NCBI GenBank assembly: GCA_019118905.1
Contig: DWYA01000008.1
Coordinates: 1 to 64,000 of the forward strand
Length of the DNA: 64,000 nucleotides
Direction: 5' to 3'
Source: Ruthenibacterium avium
GTDB lineage: Bacteria > Bacillota > Clostridia > Oscillospirales > Ruminococcaceae
Below, one piece after another: positions 34,752 through 43,409 of the stretch (the stretch's first letter is position 1; each line of letters opens with the position of its first letter). Made by a program: the position numbers and the translations under genes. A model generated the notes under the pieces. The model worked only from the letters and a program-made list of their open reading frames with translations, ran no database searches and had not been told where the DNA came from.

Positions 34752-34780
34752 AAACACCCGGACATATTGTCCGGGTGTTT
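34752..34780 (-). terminator. Terminator of chemoreceptor gene
   Basis: A 13-bp stem (AAACACCCGGACA / TGTCCGGGTGTTT) with a 3-base loop, 10 bp after the minus-strand chemoreceptor stop. Confidence 0.9.
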
Positions 34781-34790
34781 GGGAAAAAAC

Positions 34791-36569
34791 TTAATATTTG
34801 CTCGGCACTTCTTCAAATGCAGCAGAAGAAGCGGAGGGTTCAAGGTGCTGCTTCAAATTTTCTGCGGGGCATTCGGCGTTGGATTGATCTGTGCCGTTGC
34901 GCCAAATGTTGAACTGATCAAGCAGCGCTTTCATCTGGTTGGCTTCGCTGCTGAGCTCCTCGCTGGCGGCGGCACTTTCCTCAGAGGTAGCAGAGTTCAT
35001 CTGCACCACAGAAGAAATTTGGTCAATGCCCATGGAGATCTGAGAGATCGCCTGTGCCTGGTCGTTGGATGCCTGTGCAATTTTTTCAATCATTTCTACT
35101 GTTTGGTTAGCGTACTCGGCCATTTCGTTGAACGCCGCCTCGGTGTTGTCCGAAAGCTGCTCGCCAACAGAAACGGAGCGCAAAGATTCCTCAATGAGTG
35201 CAGTGGTATTTTGTGCAGCCTCGGCGGACTTCTGAGCCAAGTTGCGAACCTCATCCGCGACAACGGCAAAACCTTTGCCCGCTACGCCGGCACGGGCTGC
35301 CTCAACAGCAGCATTCAGCGCCAAGATATTCGTTTGGAACGCAATATCATCAATCACTTTAATAATCTTTTGGATATTCTTAGCGCCAACAGCGATATCC
35401 TTGATGGCATTCATCAGCTGCTTCATTTCGGACTGGCTCTTCAGCACCACTTCACCGGCACGCTTGCCAAGCTCGTTTGCTGTTTTGGAATATTCGGCCG
35501 TTTCCGAAATACGCGCCGATACCTCGTTGATGGTTGCAGAAAGTTCCTCTACGCTGCTGGCCTGTTCCGTAGCGCCCTGCGCCAAGGTTTGTGCGCTGTC
35601 GGCCACCTGAGACGCGCCGGAGCTGACAAAACCGGCGGAAAGGTCCATACGAGCCAAAGAAGCATTCATCTTTTTCTGGAAACGCTCCATAGAACGGAGG
35701 ATATTGGCAAAATCGCCGCGGAACTCAATGGGACACGAGGGCGTGAAGTCGCCGTTGGAGAAATATTCCATGCCAAGGTCGATAATCTGGATATACTTTG
35801 CAAGCTCGGAAACAGAGTCGGCAAGAGAGTTGCGGATATTGCGCATCTCTACCGTTTCCAACGTGCTTTCATCCGGCAGCTCCAAATTCAGATTGCCGGA
35901 AGCAAGACGGCCAATGCGGTCGGAAAGAGTGTCGAGGTTGTGCAGCACTTCTTTTTTCAAGAAGCGGAACAGCAAAACCAAAACAATCAAAACGAATGCA
36001 AGCGCAGCCAGCGTGGCGATAACCGACACAAGCATCAGCACGGAAAGGTGCTCGTTTTCCGAACTGATTTGCTGTTCGATTACTTGAATGCGCTCATCAA
36101 GACTGCTGACAAGGCTCTCCACGGCGGGCAGAATTTCCTCGGTATAGCGCGTTTTTGCTTGGCTGACCTGATTTTTTTGAGCCATGGCCAGAATTTCCTC
36201 GCCGACGGCGTGCAGGTCATTGTGAACCGGCTCCACATTGCTTACAAAGGTTTGAAAGGTGGGGTCGATATTGCTGTTGTTATCGTCGTACAAGCACTGG
36301 CCCAAAACGCACTTTGTGGGGTCGGTGCTGCCGGAAAACTCAATGCCGTAGTTTAAGTAGTTGCTCAGCGAAGAACTCCAGTTGTAATGGCCTGCCTTAG
36401 CCGTGTAAAGAGAAGAAATTTCTTCTGTGGCATTGGAAATGCGCTGCTGTGCTGCCGAAATTTGGGAAATGCTGACGGAAATTACAATGGTGAGCACAAA
36501 AAGTGCTGCAACGACAAAGGCCAAGTTGCTGAACAGTTTCCTTCTTAAAGTGCGTGGTTTGTGAAACAT
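34791..36569 (-). CDS. Chemoreceptor with extracytoplasmic CZB-like domain
   Basis: 592 residues; GAGAGGA lies about 10 bp before ATG 36569. TM1 spans about 13-35 and TM2 about 174-200, followed by HAMP-like sequence and a full MCP signalling domain (IDDIAFQTNILALNAAVEAA tip). The region between the membrane helices has His61 (GHYNW), Cys87 (TKCVLG), His116 and His120 (VHNDLH). This is the order and context of the chemoreceptor zinc-binding (CZB) fold, which responds to zinc and to oxidants such as hypochlorous acid. CZB is usually cytoplasmic; here it faces outward. A sigma-28-like promoter lies upstream. Confidence 0.9.
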   Translation of the reverse strand: MFHKPRTLRRKLFSNLAFVVAALFVLTIVISVSISQISAAQQRISNATEEISSLYTAKAGHYNWSSSLSNYLNYGIEFSGSTDPTKCVLGQCLYDDNNSNIDPTFQTFVSNVEPVHNDLHAVGEEILAMAQKNQVSQAKTRYTEEILPAVESLVSSLDERIQVIEQQISSENEHLSVLMLVSVIATLAALAFVLIVLVLLFRFLKKEVLHNLDTLSDRIGRLASGNLNLELPDESTLETVEMRNIRNSLADSVSELAKYIQIIDLGMEYFSNGDFTPSCPIEFRGDFANILRSMERFQKKMNASLARMDLSAGFVSSGASQVADSAQTLAQGATEQASSVEELSATINEVSARISETAEYSKTANELGKRAGEVVLKSQSEMKQLMNAIKDIAVGAKNIQKIIKVIDDIAFQTNILALNAAVEAARAGVAGKGFAVVADEVRNLAQKSAEAAQNTTALIEESLRSVSVGEQLSDNTEAAFNEMAEYANQTVEMIEKIAQASNDQAQAISQISMGIDQISSVVQMNSATSEESAAASEELSSEANQMKALLDQFNIWRNGTDQSNAECPAENLKQHLEPSASSAAFEEVPSKY

Positions 36570-36667
36570 ACTGAACTCATCCTCTCACTTATTATTCTAA
36601 ATTGATACCCCTTTGCCCGAAACGTGAAATAAGCCGCAAACCGCCTCCGCGCTTGGGGACAGAAGAT

Positions 36668-36694
36668 ATATCAAAAGACACAACGCCGATTTTA
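36668..36694 (-). promoter_or_regulatory. Sigma-28-type promoter of chemoreceptor gene
   Basis: On the minus strand: TAAA, 15 bp, TTTGATAT, matching the sigma-28/sigma-D layout TAAA-N15-GCCGATAA. It lies about 100 bp before the start. Nothing else of note was found between 36695 and 37015. Confidence 0.55.
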
Positions 36695-37015
36695 CAAAAA
36701 AATTTTACGCAGCACAGGCTGAAAGTGTCCGGGAAAATTTCGCACTGCGCGACTTTACCCGAAGTTATCAAACGTTTTTGAAAAAACACAAGAGAGAAAT
36801 GACAAGAAAAAGTAAAAATATTGTTAAATCTCTGAGAAAAAAGCAAAATAACGACGATAAAAGTGATGCGCAAACACTTCATTAAAAAGATACCTTGTTG
36901 CGCGAATCAAAAATAAAAAGCGCTGCCGCACAACATGAAAAATATCGTTTCTGCTGCGCCGAAAAAACAAGTATTTTTTAGGTTTTCGGCCATAGAAAAA
37001 AGATATTGTGACGGC

Positions 37016-37441
37016 TCAATGGTTGGGATGTGAGCGAACTTGAAGCACCGCTTTGATCAGCGCATTATAAGCGATCTTTACATCAATCTGTGTGCTTTGC
37101 TGCTCCAGCTCTTCCGGCGTGCCGAAGGCATAAGAAGGCGGCAGCGTATTGAGCGCCAAGACCGCAATATCCGACCGACAACGGTTGCATGGGCAACAGT
37201 TAAACTTGCGGATCACTTCGTCAATATGTGCTTCCACAACAAACTCCATCAAATTTTTCGGCATGGGGTGCTCGGGCGCTGCGCTGGGCTGAGAAAGCCG
37301 GCTGCGCAGGGCGGAAAGCTCTCCCGAAGGAGCTGCCGGCTCATCGCGGCTTGGAACACTGGAAAAGGGATTGTCGGCAAGGACGGGCATGATCTTTTGA
37401 AACATCATATCCTTGTCCAAATCTTTTTTTGTTTTTGCCAT
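37016..37441 (-). CDS. ComFB-domain protein
   Basis: 141 residues; ATG 37441 overlaps the parA stop (TGATG). The N-terminal ~60 residues are charged and Ser/Pro-rich. The C-terminal part matches the ComFB (late competence development) family: NLMEFVVEAHIDEVIRKFNCCPCNRCRSDIA, quoted here only in outline, then LALNTLPPSYAF. It has the Cys cluster C-C-x-C-x2-C expected of the family. ComFB-type proteins in cyanobacteria have been reported to bind cyclic dinucleotides, so a second-messenger role here is possible. Coupling to a ParA ATPase and proximity to flagellar genes suggest cell-pole or motility control. Confidence 0.8.
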   Translation of the reverse strand: MAKTKKDLDKDMMFQKIMPVLADNPFSSVPSRDEPAAPSGELSALRSRLSQPSAAPEHPMPKNLMEFVVEAHIDEVIRKFNCCPCNRCRSDIAVLALNTLPPSYAFGTPEELEQQSTQIDVKIAYNALIKAVLQVRSHPNH

Positions 37442-38205
37442 CAAAGTACCCCCTTGCGTAAAAGCTCATCTGTTAGGTCAATATAATCGCGCACCGCATT
37501 GTTTTTCGGCGCATAGCGCACCATGTCGCATTGCAGCGTAGTCATCACTTTGCTGATGGTGTTGCTGTGACGAATGCGTGTTTCCAAAAGGGGCATTCCG
37601 AGGTGTGCCGTGATCAGCTTTGCGGTCTCCCATGTGGTTTTGGAAAGCGCCTCGCGCGGATAATAGCGCACTAAAAACATGCCGCCCAAAACAAGGTTCG
37701 GGTTCAGCGACTGTTTGATACGCGAAATAGTCTCGTGCACCTGAATCACGCCTTGCAGGCTGTAACCATCCGAAAGACCCGGAATTAAAACCACGTTAGA
37801 CGCGATAACCGCATTGGCGGAAAGTGCGCCGAGCTCGGGCGGCGAGTCGATTAAAATATAATCATACAGGTTTTCCACCGGGCGCAGCGCGTCCTTTAAA
37901 AGACGTTCGCTGCCCGCGCCCGTAAACTCATACGGAAAGTTGCCCAAAAGACCGTCCGCAGGAAGTACGTCCGCAACCTCGGTATGCTGAATGGCGTCAA
38001 CACATTTTACCGTATGGCGCAGTACATCATATACTGTGGGCAGATTGTGCTGGGCGGCCATGCTGAACGACAGATAACCCTGGGGGTCAAAGTCAACACA
38101 CAAAACGCGATAGCCCCGATGTTTTAAGCATACGGTAATCGCGTTGGTGGAGGCTGTTTTGCCCGCGCCGCCCTTTTGTGTAATAAGAGAAACGATTTTT
38201 GCCAT
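37441..38205 (-). CDS. ParA/Soj-family ATPase
   Basis: 254 residues; GGAGGG precedes ATG 38205 by 5 bp. The deviant Walker A is QKGGAGKTASTNA (near residue 10), Walker A' is VLCVDFDPQGYLS and Walker B is YILIDSPPELG; the C-terminal region is typical of Soj. Such ATPases position chromosomes, plasmids or polar protein arrays using ParB-like partners. No parB or parS site is nearby. The partner in this operon is instead the ComFB-domain protein, and the operon diverges from the flgM flagellar operon, so a role in placing chemotaxis or flagellar machinery is worth considering. Confidence 0.9.
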   Translation of the reverse strand: MAKIVSLITQKGGAGKTASTNAITVCLKHRGYRVLCVDFDPQGYLSFSMAAQHNLPTVYDVLRHTVKCVDAIQHTEVADVLPADGLLGNFPYEFTGAGSERLLKDALRPVENLYDYILIDSPPELGALSANAVIASNVVLIPGLSDGYSLQGVIQVHETISRIKQSLNPNLVLGGMFLVRYYPREALSKTTWETAKLITAHLGMPLLETRIRHSNTISKVMTTLQCDMVRYAPKNNAVRDYIDLTDELLRKGVL

Positions 38206-38621
38206 AATCCCTCCGAGCAGAGACGCATTGCGCCGCTGCAAAAAACGGAATATTAAAAAATTGCAGAAGAAACAGCACCAATGCAGTGCGGTACTTATCA
38301 TTATTTTAGCAACGCTATTCCAAAAAAGCAATAAAAAAAGCCGAGCTGTGTCGCTTTTTGCCCGGAAACGAAGGAGCGCGTATGATAAATATTGCACCAA
38401 TTGGTAATATAAAATAGGTAGAGAAATAGGAAAAAACACAAAAAGAGACATGTTTTTTATGCTTAGAGCACATGTTGTTGTGAAAAAACAAAAAATTTTT
38501 GAATAAATTTAAAATTTGAAAAACAGGTATTTCGTTTGCAAGGATTTTGTGGGATAACTAGTTAGGAAAGCAGGATTCGCACTGTGCAAACAGTGCTTTT
38601 GAAAAGAAAACGAGGGATACC
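38206..38621. other. Divergent control region, parA / flgM
   Basis: 416 bp without a gene, very A/T-rich from 38400 to 38530. It must hold promoters for both directions. GGGATAAC at 38551 recalls a sigma-28 -10, but no TAAA is correctly spaced. A small hairpin GCACTG/CAGTGC lies at 38579-38596, just before flgM. Confidence 0.4.
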
Positions 38622-38942
38622 ATGATGAATATCAAAGGAACAAGTGAGTTATTTTCCCTGTGTCCTTCGATGAGCACGTCGAAGGTTCGTGCCCGTGCCC
38701 CGGCGGCGTCCGTGACAAAAGGTGCCTTTGCAGCAGGCGACAGCGTGCAGATTAGTGCAAAAGCAACCTATCAGGCAGCTTTGGCCGGCCAGTGCCGCCA
38801 GGCCGTGCAGCTTTGCAGCGAAAGCGTGCCTCAGACACGCATTGAGGAGCTCAAACAGCAGTACAGCGGTGAACAGTGCCCGGTATCTGCCAATGAGATT
38901 GCAGGTGCAATGCTGCACCAGATTGGAGGCTTGATGCTGTGA
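38622..38942 (+). CDS. flgM: Anti-sigma-28 factor FlgM
   Basis: 106 residues; GAGGG is 5 bp before ATG 38622 (ATG 38625 is equally possible). The N-terminal half is loose and Ala/Ser-rich. The FlgM signature follows: DSVQISAKA, then RIEELKQQYSG...PVSANEIAGAML, where the helices that bind sigma-28 lie. FlgM holds sigma-28 until the hook is complete and is then exported. It begins the operon flgM-flgN-flgK-flgL; flgN starts within its stop codon region. Confidence 0.85.
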   Translation: MMNIKGTSELFSLCPSMSTSKVRARAPAASVTKGAFAAGDSVQISAKATYQAALAGQCRQAVQLCSESVPQTRIEELKQQYSGEQCPVSANEIAGAMLHQIGGLML

Positions 38943-39421
38943 GTGCGATGCAGGATTATTTGCAGGCCGTAGAAGATTGCGCCCAGCAGTGTGTAAAAAT
39001 GCTGGAAGTGGAAAGCGAAAAGCGCCGCGCCCTGATGGACAACAAAGGCAAGGCGATTGAGGAGGCTGTGAAAATGCAGCAGGCCGCCTTGATGAAGCTG
39101 GAAACGCTGGAAGCACGCCGCATTCAGCTGCAAACGGCGCTGGGCTTTGACGAAAACTGCACAGTTTCTGAAATTTTGGATCGGCTTCCCGAGGGCGCCG
39201 ACAGGGAGCGCCTGCGTGAGCTGGCACAGAAGCTGAAAGAGTGCGCTACGGAGCTGCGCGAGCAAAACCGCCAAAGCTTGGAGCTGGCAAAGCTGGATAT
39301 GCGCTTGATTGAAAGCCTGCGGGGAAAAGCCGGGCTGCCGGAAACCGGCGCCGGTTTGTACGCACCCAGCAAAATGCAAGACCGCCCGATGGGCAGCAGC
39401 AAGTTTAACAGCAGCTTTTAA
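38939..39421 (+). CDS. flgN: Flagellar export chaperone FlgN
   Basis: 160 residues. GTG 38939 overlaps the flgM stop (TGTGAGTG), with GGAGG 9 bp upstream; ATG 38948 is an alternative. The protein is almost entirely alpha-helical coiled coil with a flexible C-terminus (PSKMQDRPMGSSKFNSSF), as in FlgN, the cytosolic chaperone for hook-junction proteins FlgK and FlgL. Those two genes follow directly, which supports the call. Confidence 0.85.
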   Translation: MSAMQDYLQAVEDCAQQCVKMLEVESEKRRALMDNKGKAIEEAVKMQQAALMKLETLEARRIQLQTALGFDENCTVSEILDRLPEGADRERLRELAQKLKECATELREQNRQSLELAKLDMRLIESLRGKAGLPETGAGLYAPSKMQDRPMGSSKFNSSF

Positions 39422-39502
39422 AAAGCAAGATAATGTACCGCAAGGAAGTGCCGTGAGCGCACAGCGCTGCGCACGGAGAGGAAATAGAGAGGAGCTAATA
39501 CA

Positions 39503-41044
39503 ATGAGACCAACCTTCATGGGGTTTGAAACTGCTAAAACATCGATTTTTGCCAACCAGAAATCCATTGATATTGTGGGCAACAACTTGGCCAACCTCGA
39601 TACAAACGGTTATACACGTCAGCGTGTTGACCGTGTATCGGTAGTAGTTGCCAGCAGTGCAGGCCGCGTTTCGCAAAACCGTGTCGGCCTGATGGGACAG
39701 GGCGTAGAGGCGCTGGGCGTTTCTCAGCTGCGCGATTCGTACCTTGACCAGCGTTTCCGTGAGGAATATGCCAACACTGCTTACCACAATGAGGCAACGG
39801 ATATTTTGAAGGATATCCAAAGCGTGTTTGATGACGGTAACGATGTCAGCAGCATGACTGGCTTGACGGATGCCATGGAGAAAATCTTCGACAGCATCCA
39901 AGATTTTGCGCAAGACCCCACCTCCAGCACAACGGCCAATATCGTAATGTCTGCGTTTGTCAACATGACGCAGGTGCTCAATCAGCTGGACAGCAAGCTG
40001 CAAAATGTGCTCGAGCAGCAGTCCAGCGATATGAAGGTGACAACCGACCGTGTGAACCAGCTGCTCCAGCAGGTGGCACAGCTGAATAAGACCATCAGCG
40101 ACCAGGATATGTCGTTGCTGACGGGCACCGAAAGCTACCAGCCCAATGAGCTGCTCGACGAGCGCAACCTGATTCTTGACGAGCTGGCAGGTTACGGCGA
40201 CATTCAAGTGACACAAAAAGCCGACGGCAGCGTGGACGTTGTCATGGGCGGCGTTTCCGTAGTGACGGGCGACAGCTTTAACACCCTGAACTATGTGCAG
40301 CATGACGACGGTACCGTGGCGCTCACATGGCGCAACGGCGGTGAGAATGCTCAGTTTACATCCGGCGCTTTGAAGGCTGACTTGGAGTTTATCAATGGCC
40401 GCGGCACCAACGTGCAGAGCTCCAACGAAACCCCGCAAAAGGGTATTCCGTACTACCGCGATAAAATCAATACATACGCCAATGCAATGGCTTATGTGGT
40501 CAACCACTCTATTCCTGAGTGGGATGCCAATAAGGGCGCACCCGCTACGGATGCGGACGGCAACATCATTTACAAAACGCTTTTGGCCGCGAAACAGGAT
40601 AATGGCAAAACCAGCAACACCATTTCCATCACAGCCGGCAACATCACTATCAGTGATGAGTGGCGTGCAAGCGGCGGCGACTACTTTGTGGTGAACCCGG
40701 ATGAGGCTGACCCCAAATATGCTCAGTCGATTGCAACTAATTTGACGCAGAGCGACTTTACCTTTAAGTCCTTTGGCGAAACCTTTACCGGTACGTTTGA
40801 AGAGTTCTCCACGGATATTGTTTCTACGCTGGGTAGTGAAATTTCCTACCAGCAAAACCGTGCAGAGGCAACGTCCAGCGTGACAAATGACTTCTTGGCA
40901 CGCCGCGATGAGGTTTCGGGCGTAAGCCGTGACGAGGAAACGGCAAACCTGCTGCAATATCAGAAGTCTTTTGAGGCGGCTGCCCGCGTGATGAACGTGA
41001 TGGATGAGCTCTTGGATGTGATCATCAATCAGATGGGCCTATAA
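39503..41044 (+). CDS. flgK: Flagellar hook-associated protein FlgK
   Basis: 513 residues; GAGAGGAG lies 10 bp before ATG 39503. The N-terminal rod/hook motif FETAKTSIFANQKSIDIVGNNLANLDTNGYTR (shown in part) and the C-terminal LLQYQKSFEAAARVMNVMDELLDVIINQ are the FlgK hallmarks. The middle is a variable surface domain. FlgK is the first junction protein between hook and filament, exported by the flagellar type III system and escorted by FlgN. Confidence 0.96.
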   Translation: MRPTFMGFETAKTSIFANQKSIDIVGNNLANLDTNGYTRQRVDRVSVVVASSAGRVSQNRVGLMGQGVEALGVSQLRDSYLDQRFREEYANTAYHNEATDILKDIQSVFDDGNDVSSMTGLTDAMEKIFDSIQDFAQDPTSSTTANIVMSAFVNMTQVLNQLDSKLQNVLEQQSSDMKVTTDRVNQLLQQVAQLNKTISDQDMSLLTGTESYQPNELLDERNLILDELAGYGDIQVTQKADGSVDVVMGGVSVVTGDSFNTLNYVQHDDGTVALTWRNGGENAQFTSGALKADLEFINGRGTNVQSSNETPQKGIPYYRDKINTYANAMAYVVNHSIPEWDANKGAPATDADGNIIYKTLLAAKQDNGKTSNTISITAGNITISDEWRASGGDYFVVNPDEADPKYAQSIATNLTQSDFTFKSFGETFTGTFEEFSTDIVSTLGSEISYQQNRAEATSSVTNDFLARRDEVSGVSRDEETANLLQYQKSFEAAARVMNVMDELLDVIINQMGL

Positions 41045-41085
41045 CGTAAGCTACAAGTCAATTTGAGTGAAAGGAAGTATTACCT

Positions 41086-42111
41086 ATGAGAGTTGCAGAT
41101 CGCTCTACCGTTCGCAATTATTTGTCTTATCTGAATAATGCGCGCAATGATTATGCTGAGACCACCGACCGCATCGCCACAGGCAAGCGCTTTACGCAGA
41201 TTTCCGATGACGTATCCGCCGGTGCCCGCGTGCTGGAAACCCGTAATAACAAATATAAAGTAGAAAAGCAAAAGGACAATATCACCAGCATTCGTGAAGA
41301 GTTGGATGCGGCTGAGTCCAACATGAACACAATCAACGATATTTTGAAGCGCGTGAGCAGTGAGCTGATTGTGAAGGCTTTGAACGGCACCAATGACCAG
41401 GCAACGCTGGATGTTTATGCCAATGAGGTTGCTGCACTGAAAGAGGAGCTTTTGCAGTTTGCAAACTCCAAGTACGGCGATAAGTTCTTGTTCGGCGGCA
41501 CAAACGCTGTTTCCAGCCCGTTTACCGTGGATGAAACGACAGGCCGTTTGAAATATAACGGCGTCGATGTGGACTCCATCCAGAAAGATGCGGATGGCTA
41601 CTTCTACGAAGATGCAACCGGCGCCCGCGTAGAGATTCCCATGGATGACGATGTTTACCTTGACATCGGCTTGGGCATTAAAATGGCGGGAACGGCTGTG
41701 GATCCCTCCACGGGATATAAAATTTCCTATTCCGGCCTTGATATTGTGGGCTTCGGCAAAGATAAAGACGGCAACTCCAACAACCTGTACAACGCGCTGA
41801 ATGACATTGAGCAGGCGCTGCGTGACGGTGACCGTGAGAAGCTTGGCAAGCTGAACAACAAGCTGACGGAGCAGAAAAAAGAGTTTATGGCCAATCTGAC
41901 GGATCTTGGTGCAAAGACCCAGTTCTTGGAGACCATGGAAACTCGCTTAACAAATACCATTGATGACTATACGCAGCGAATTAACAATTTGATGGGCGTT
42001 GTACCAGGCGAAGAAGAAACGACTCTGATGATGAACGACTATGCGTTGAAAGCAGTGCTTCAGTTGGGAAGCAAGATTTTGCCGACTTCTTTGATGGATT
42101 ACATCACCTAA
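41086..42111 (+). CDS. flgL: Flagellar hook-associated protein FlgL
   Basis: 341 residues. The flagellin-like N-terminus (VADRSTVRNYLSYLNNARND..., RIATGKRFTQISDDVSAGARVLE) and C-terminus are helical, and the centre contains FGGTNAVSSPF. FlgL joins FlgK to the filament. GAAAGGAAG precedes ATG 41086. It lies in the usual Firmicute order flgK-flgL-yviE-like-fliW-csrA. Confidence 0.95.
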   Translation: MRVADRSTVRNYLSYLNNARNDYAETTDRIATGKRFTQISDDVSAGARVLETRNNKYKVEKQKDNITSIREELDAAESNMNTINDILKRVSSELIVKALNGTNDQATLDVYANEVAALKEELLQFANSKYGDKFLFGGTNAVSSPFTVDETTGRLKYNGVDVDSIQKDADGYFYEDATGARVEIPMDDDVYLDIGLGIKMAGTAVDPSTGYKISYSGLDIVGFGKDKDGNSNNLYNALNDIEQALRDGDREKLGKLNNKLTEQKKEFMANLTDLGAKTQFLETMETRLTNTIDDYTQRINNLMGVVPGEEETTLMMNDYALKAVLQLGSKILPTSLMDYIT

Positions 42112-42149
42112 TAAAAAATAACAAGCGGAGCGCATCAAGCGCACAGCAA

Positions 42150-42186
42150 AGCTTGTTTGAGCTTGTTTGAGCTTGTTTGAGCTTGG
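42150..42186 (+). repeat. Three tandem 10-bp repeats
   Basis: GCTTGTTTGA occurs three times in a row (42151-42180), plus a partial fourth, between flgL and the DUF6470 gene. Probably replication slippage; no function is evident. Confidence 0.8.
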
Positions 42187-42251
42187 TCGCTCCAATTTTT
42201 CTATATGGCAATGATTTTACACATTCTAAAGTTTTTTGGGAGGTGAGCAGT

Positions 42252-42860
42252 GTGATAGGATCATTGATTAAAATTACATCGACCCCCATTCAGTTGGAGT
42301 ATGATGTCCAGCCGGCACAGTTTACTGTAAAGCAAAGGTCGCTGGTTCCGACGGCAGACTCCGTTCATACAGAGCCTGCCCAAATGAACATTCATTCAGA
42401 CTTTACCAAGGTGCGAATTGATACATACGAGGCACGCAAATCACTGGGACAGTATAACCTCAGCGACTTTGCAAAAGCACAGGCACAGCAAGGTTTACAG
42501 CAGGTTTCTGACGTAACCGTGCGGGCTTCGCAGTTTGGATGGCAGGTATCGGAAAATTTCCATAAAGGCGTAAGCATTGCCCAGATTGCCAGCCAGCGCA
42601 TGTATGAACAGCCTTCGATGGTAATGGAGTTCTTGCCTAAGGGCGGCGCGCAGCTGTCTTGGGATCCTGCGGTGTGCAATATTGACTACCAGATGGGCAG
42701 CGTAAACTACCAGTGGCCGCGTCCCAGCATGGAAATGGAATATACACCGGCAGAGTTTAATGTGACAGTGGTTCAATACCCGTCTGTGAACATTGAATAT
42801 TTAGGAACTCCGAATTACGTTCCCCCTTCTGCTGATCCGAACTATGAGGCGGAAGCTTAA
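42252..42860 (+). CDS. DUF6470 (YviE-like) flagellar-cluster protein
   Basis: 202 residues from GTG 42252, with GGGAGGTG 6-7 bp upstream. It begins MIGSLIKITSTPIQLEYDVQ and consists of alternating polar/hydrophobic strands with repeated IEY/MEY-type elements (SMEMEYTPAEFNV, VNIEYLGTP). This fits the family found between flgL and fliW in many Firmicutes (YviE of Bacillus subtilis, DUF6470). No biochemical role is established; constant linkage suggests filament assembly or its control. Confidence 0.8.
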   Translation: MIGSLIKITSTPIQLEYDVQPAQFTVKQRSLVPTADSVHTEPAQMNIHSDFTKVRIDTYEARKSLGQYNLSDFAKAQAQQGLQQVSDVTVRASQFGWQVSENFHKGVSIAQIASQRMYEQPSMVMEFLPKGGAQLSWDPAVCNIDYQMGSVNYQWPRPSMEMEYTPAEFNVTVVQYPSVNIEYLGTPNYVPPSADPNYEAEA

Positions 42861-42980
42861 AACTGCTGATGCTTTTCATCGTGACTCGAACAAGAAAGTG
42901 ATTCAGCCCGGTATTATGTTAATTCGTACGGCAAAGTCTGCGTTTTGCGGGCTTTGCCGTATCATGTATGGAGGGAAACT

Positions 42981-43409
42981 ATGAAATATCAAACAAGAGA
43001 TTTCGGCGAAGTGGAAATTGAGCAAGAGCGCATCTTGCAGTTTGCCGCACCGATTTTGGGATATGAAAAATACCAGTCTTATACGCTGTTGTATGATAAA
43101 GAAGCCGGGCCCGGACTCGTGTGGCTGCAATCGCTGGAAGACAAAAATGTGTGCTTTATTTTGATTGACCCCGCTGTTTTGCCCATGGAATATAAGCCGA
43201 TGATCCCGCAGGAAGATGCGGAGATTTTGGGCGAAGGAGAGCTGTTATGTTTGCCGATTGCTTCTATTCCGCAAGACTTAAAGCGTGCCACAGTGAACCT
43301 GCGCAGCCCCATTGTGGTGAACATCCAAACGCGCAAGGCGATGCAGGTGGTTTTGCCGAAAGAATTTCCGACGCGCCTGCCGCTGTTTAAGGAGGAAGAA
43401 GAATGCTGA
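42981..43409 (+). CDS. fliW: Flagellar assembly factor FliW
   Basis: 142 residues; GGAGGG lies 5-6 bp before ATG 42981. Family features are FGEVEIEQERILQFAAPILGYE, YTLLYDKEAGPGLVWLQSLED and the NLRSPIVVNIQTRKAMQVVL strand pair. FliW binds flagellin and antagonises CsrA, so flagellin synthesis is tuned to secretion. Its last 7 bp overlap the start of csrA, the classical coupled pair. Confidence 0.95.
   Translation: MKYQTRDFGEVEIEQERILQFAAPILGYEKYQSYTLLYDKEAGPGLVWLQSLEDKNVCFILIDPAVLPMEYKPMIPQEDAEILGEGELLCLPIASIPQDLKRATVNLRSPIVVNIQTRKAMQVVLPKEFPTRLPLFKEEEEC

Noticed and set aside
38551..38558. GGGATAAC as the -10 of a sigma-28 promoter for flgM
   Set aside because: No TAAA at the required distance; the true promoter was not identified.
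38831..40957. 708-codon antisense frame across flgM-flgN-flgK
   Set aside because: The plus strand carries three recognisable flagellar genes; the antisense product is low-complexity His/Val/Ala-rich and has no start site.
42150..42186. Tandem repeats considered as a CRISPR or regulatory array
   Set aside because: Only three perfect 10-bp units without spacers; simple slippage.
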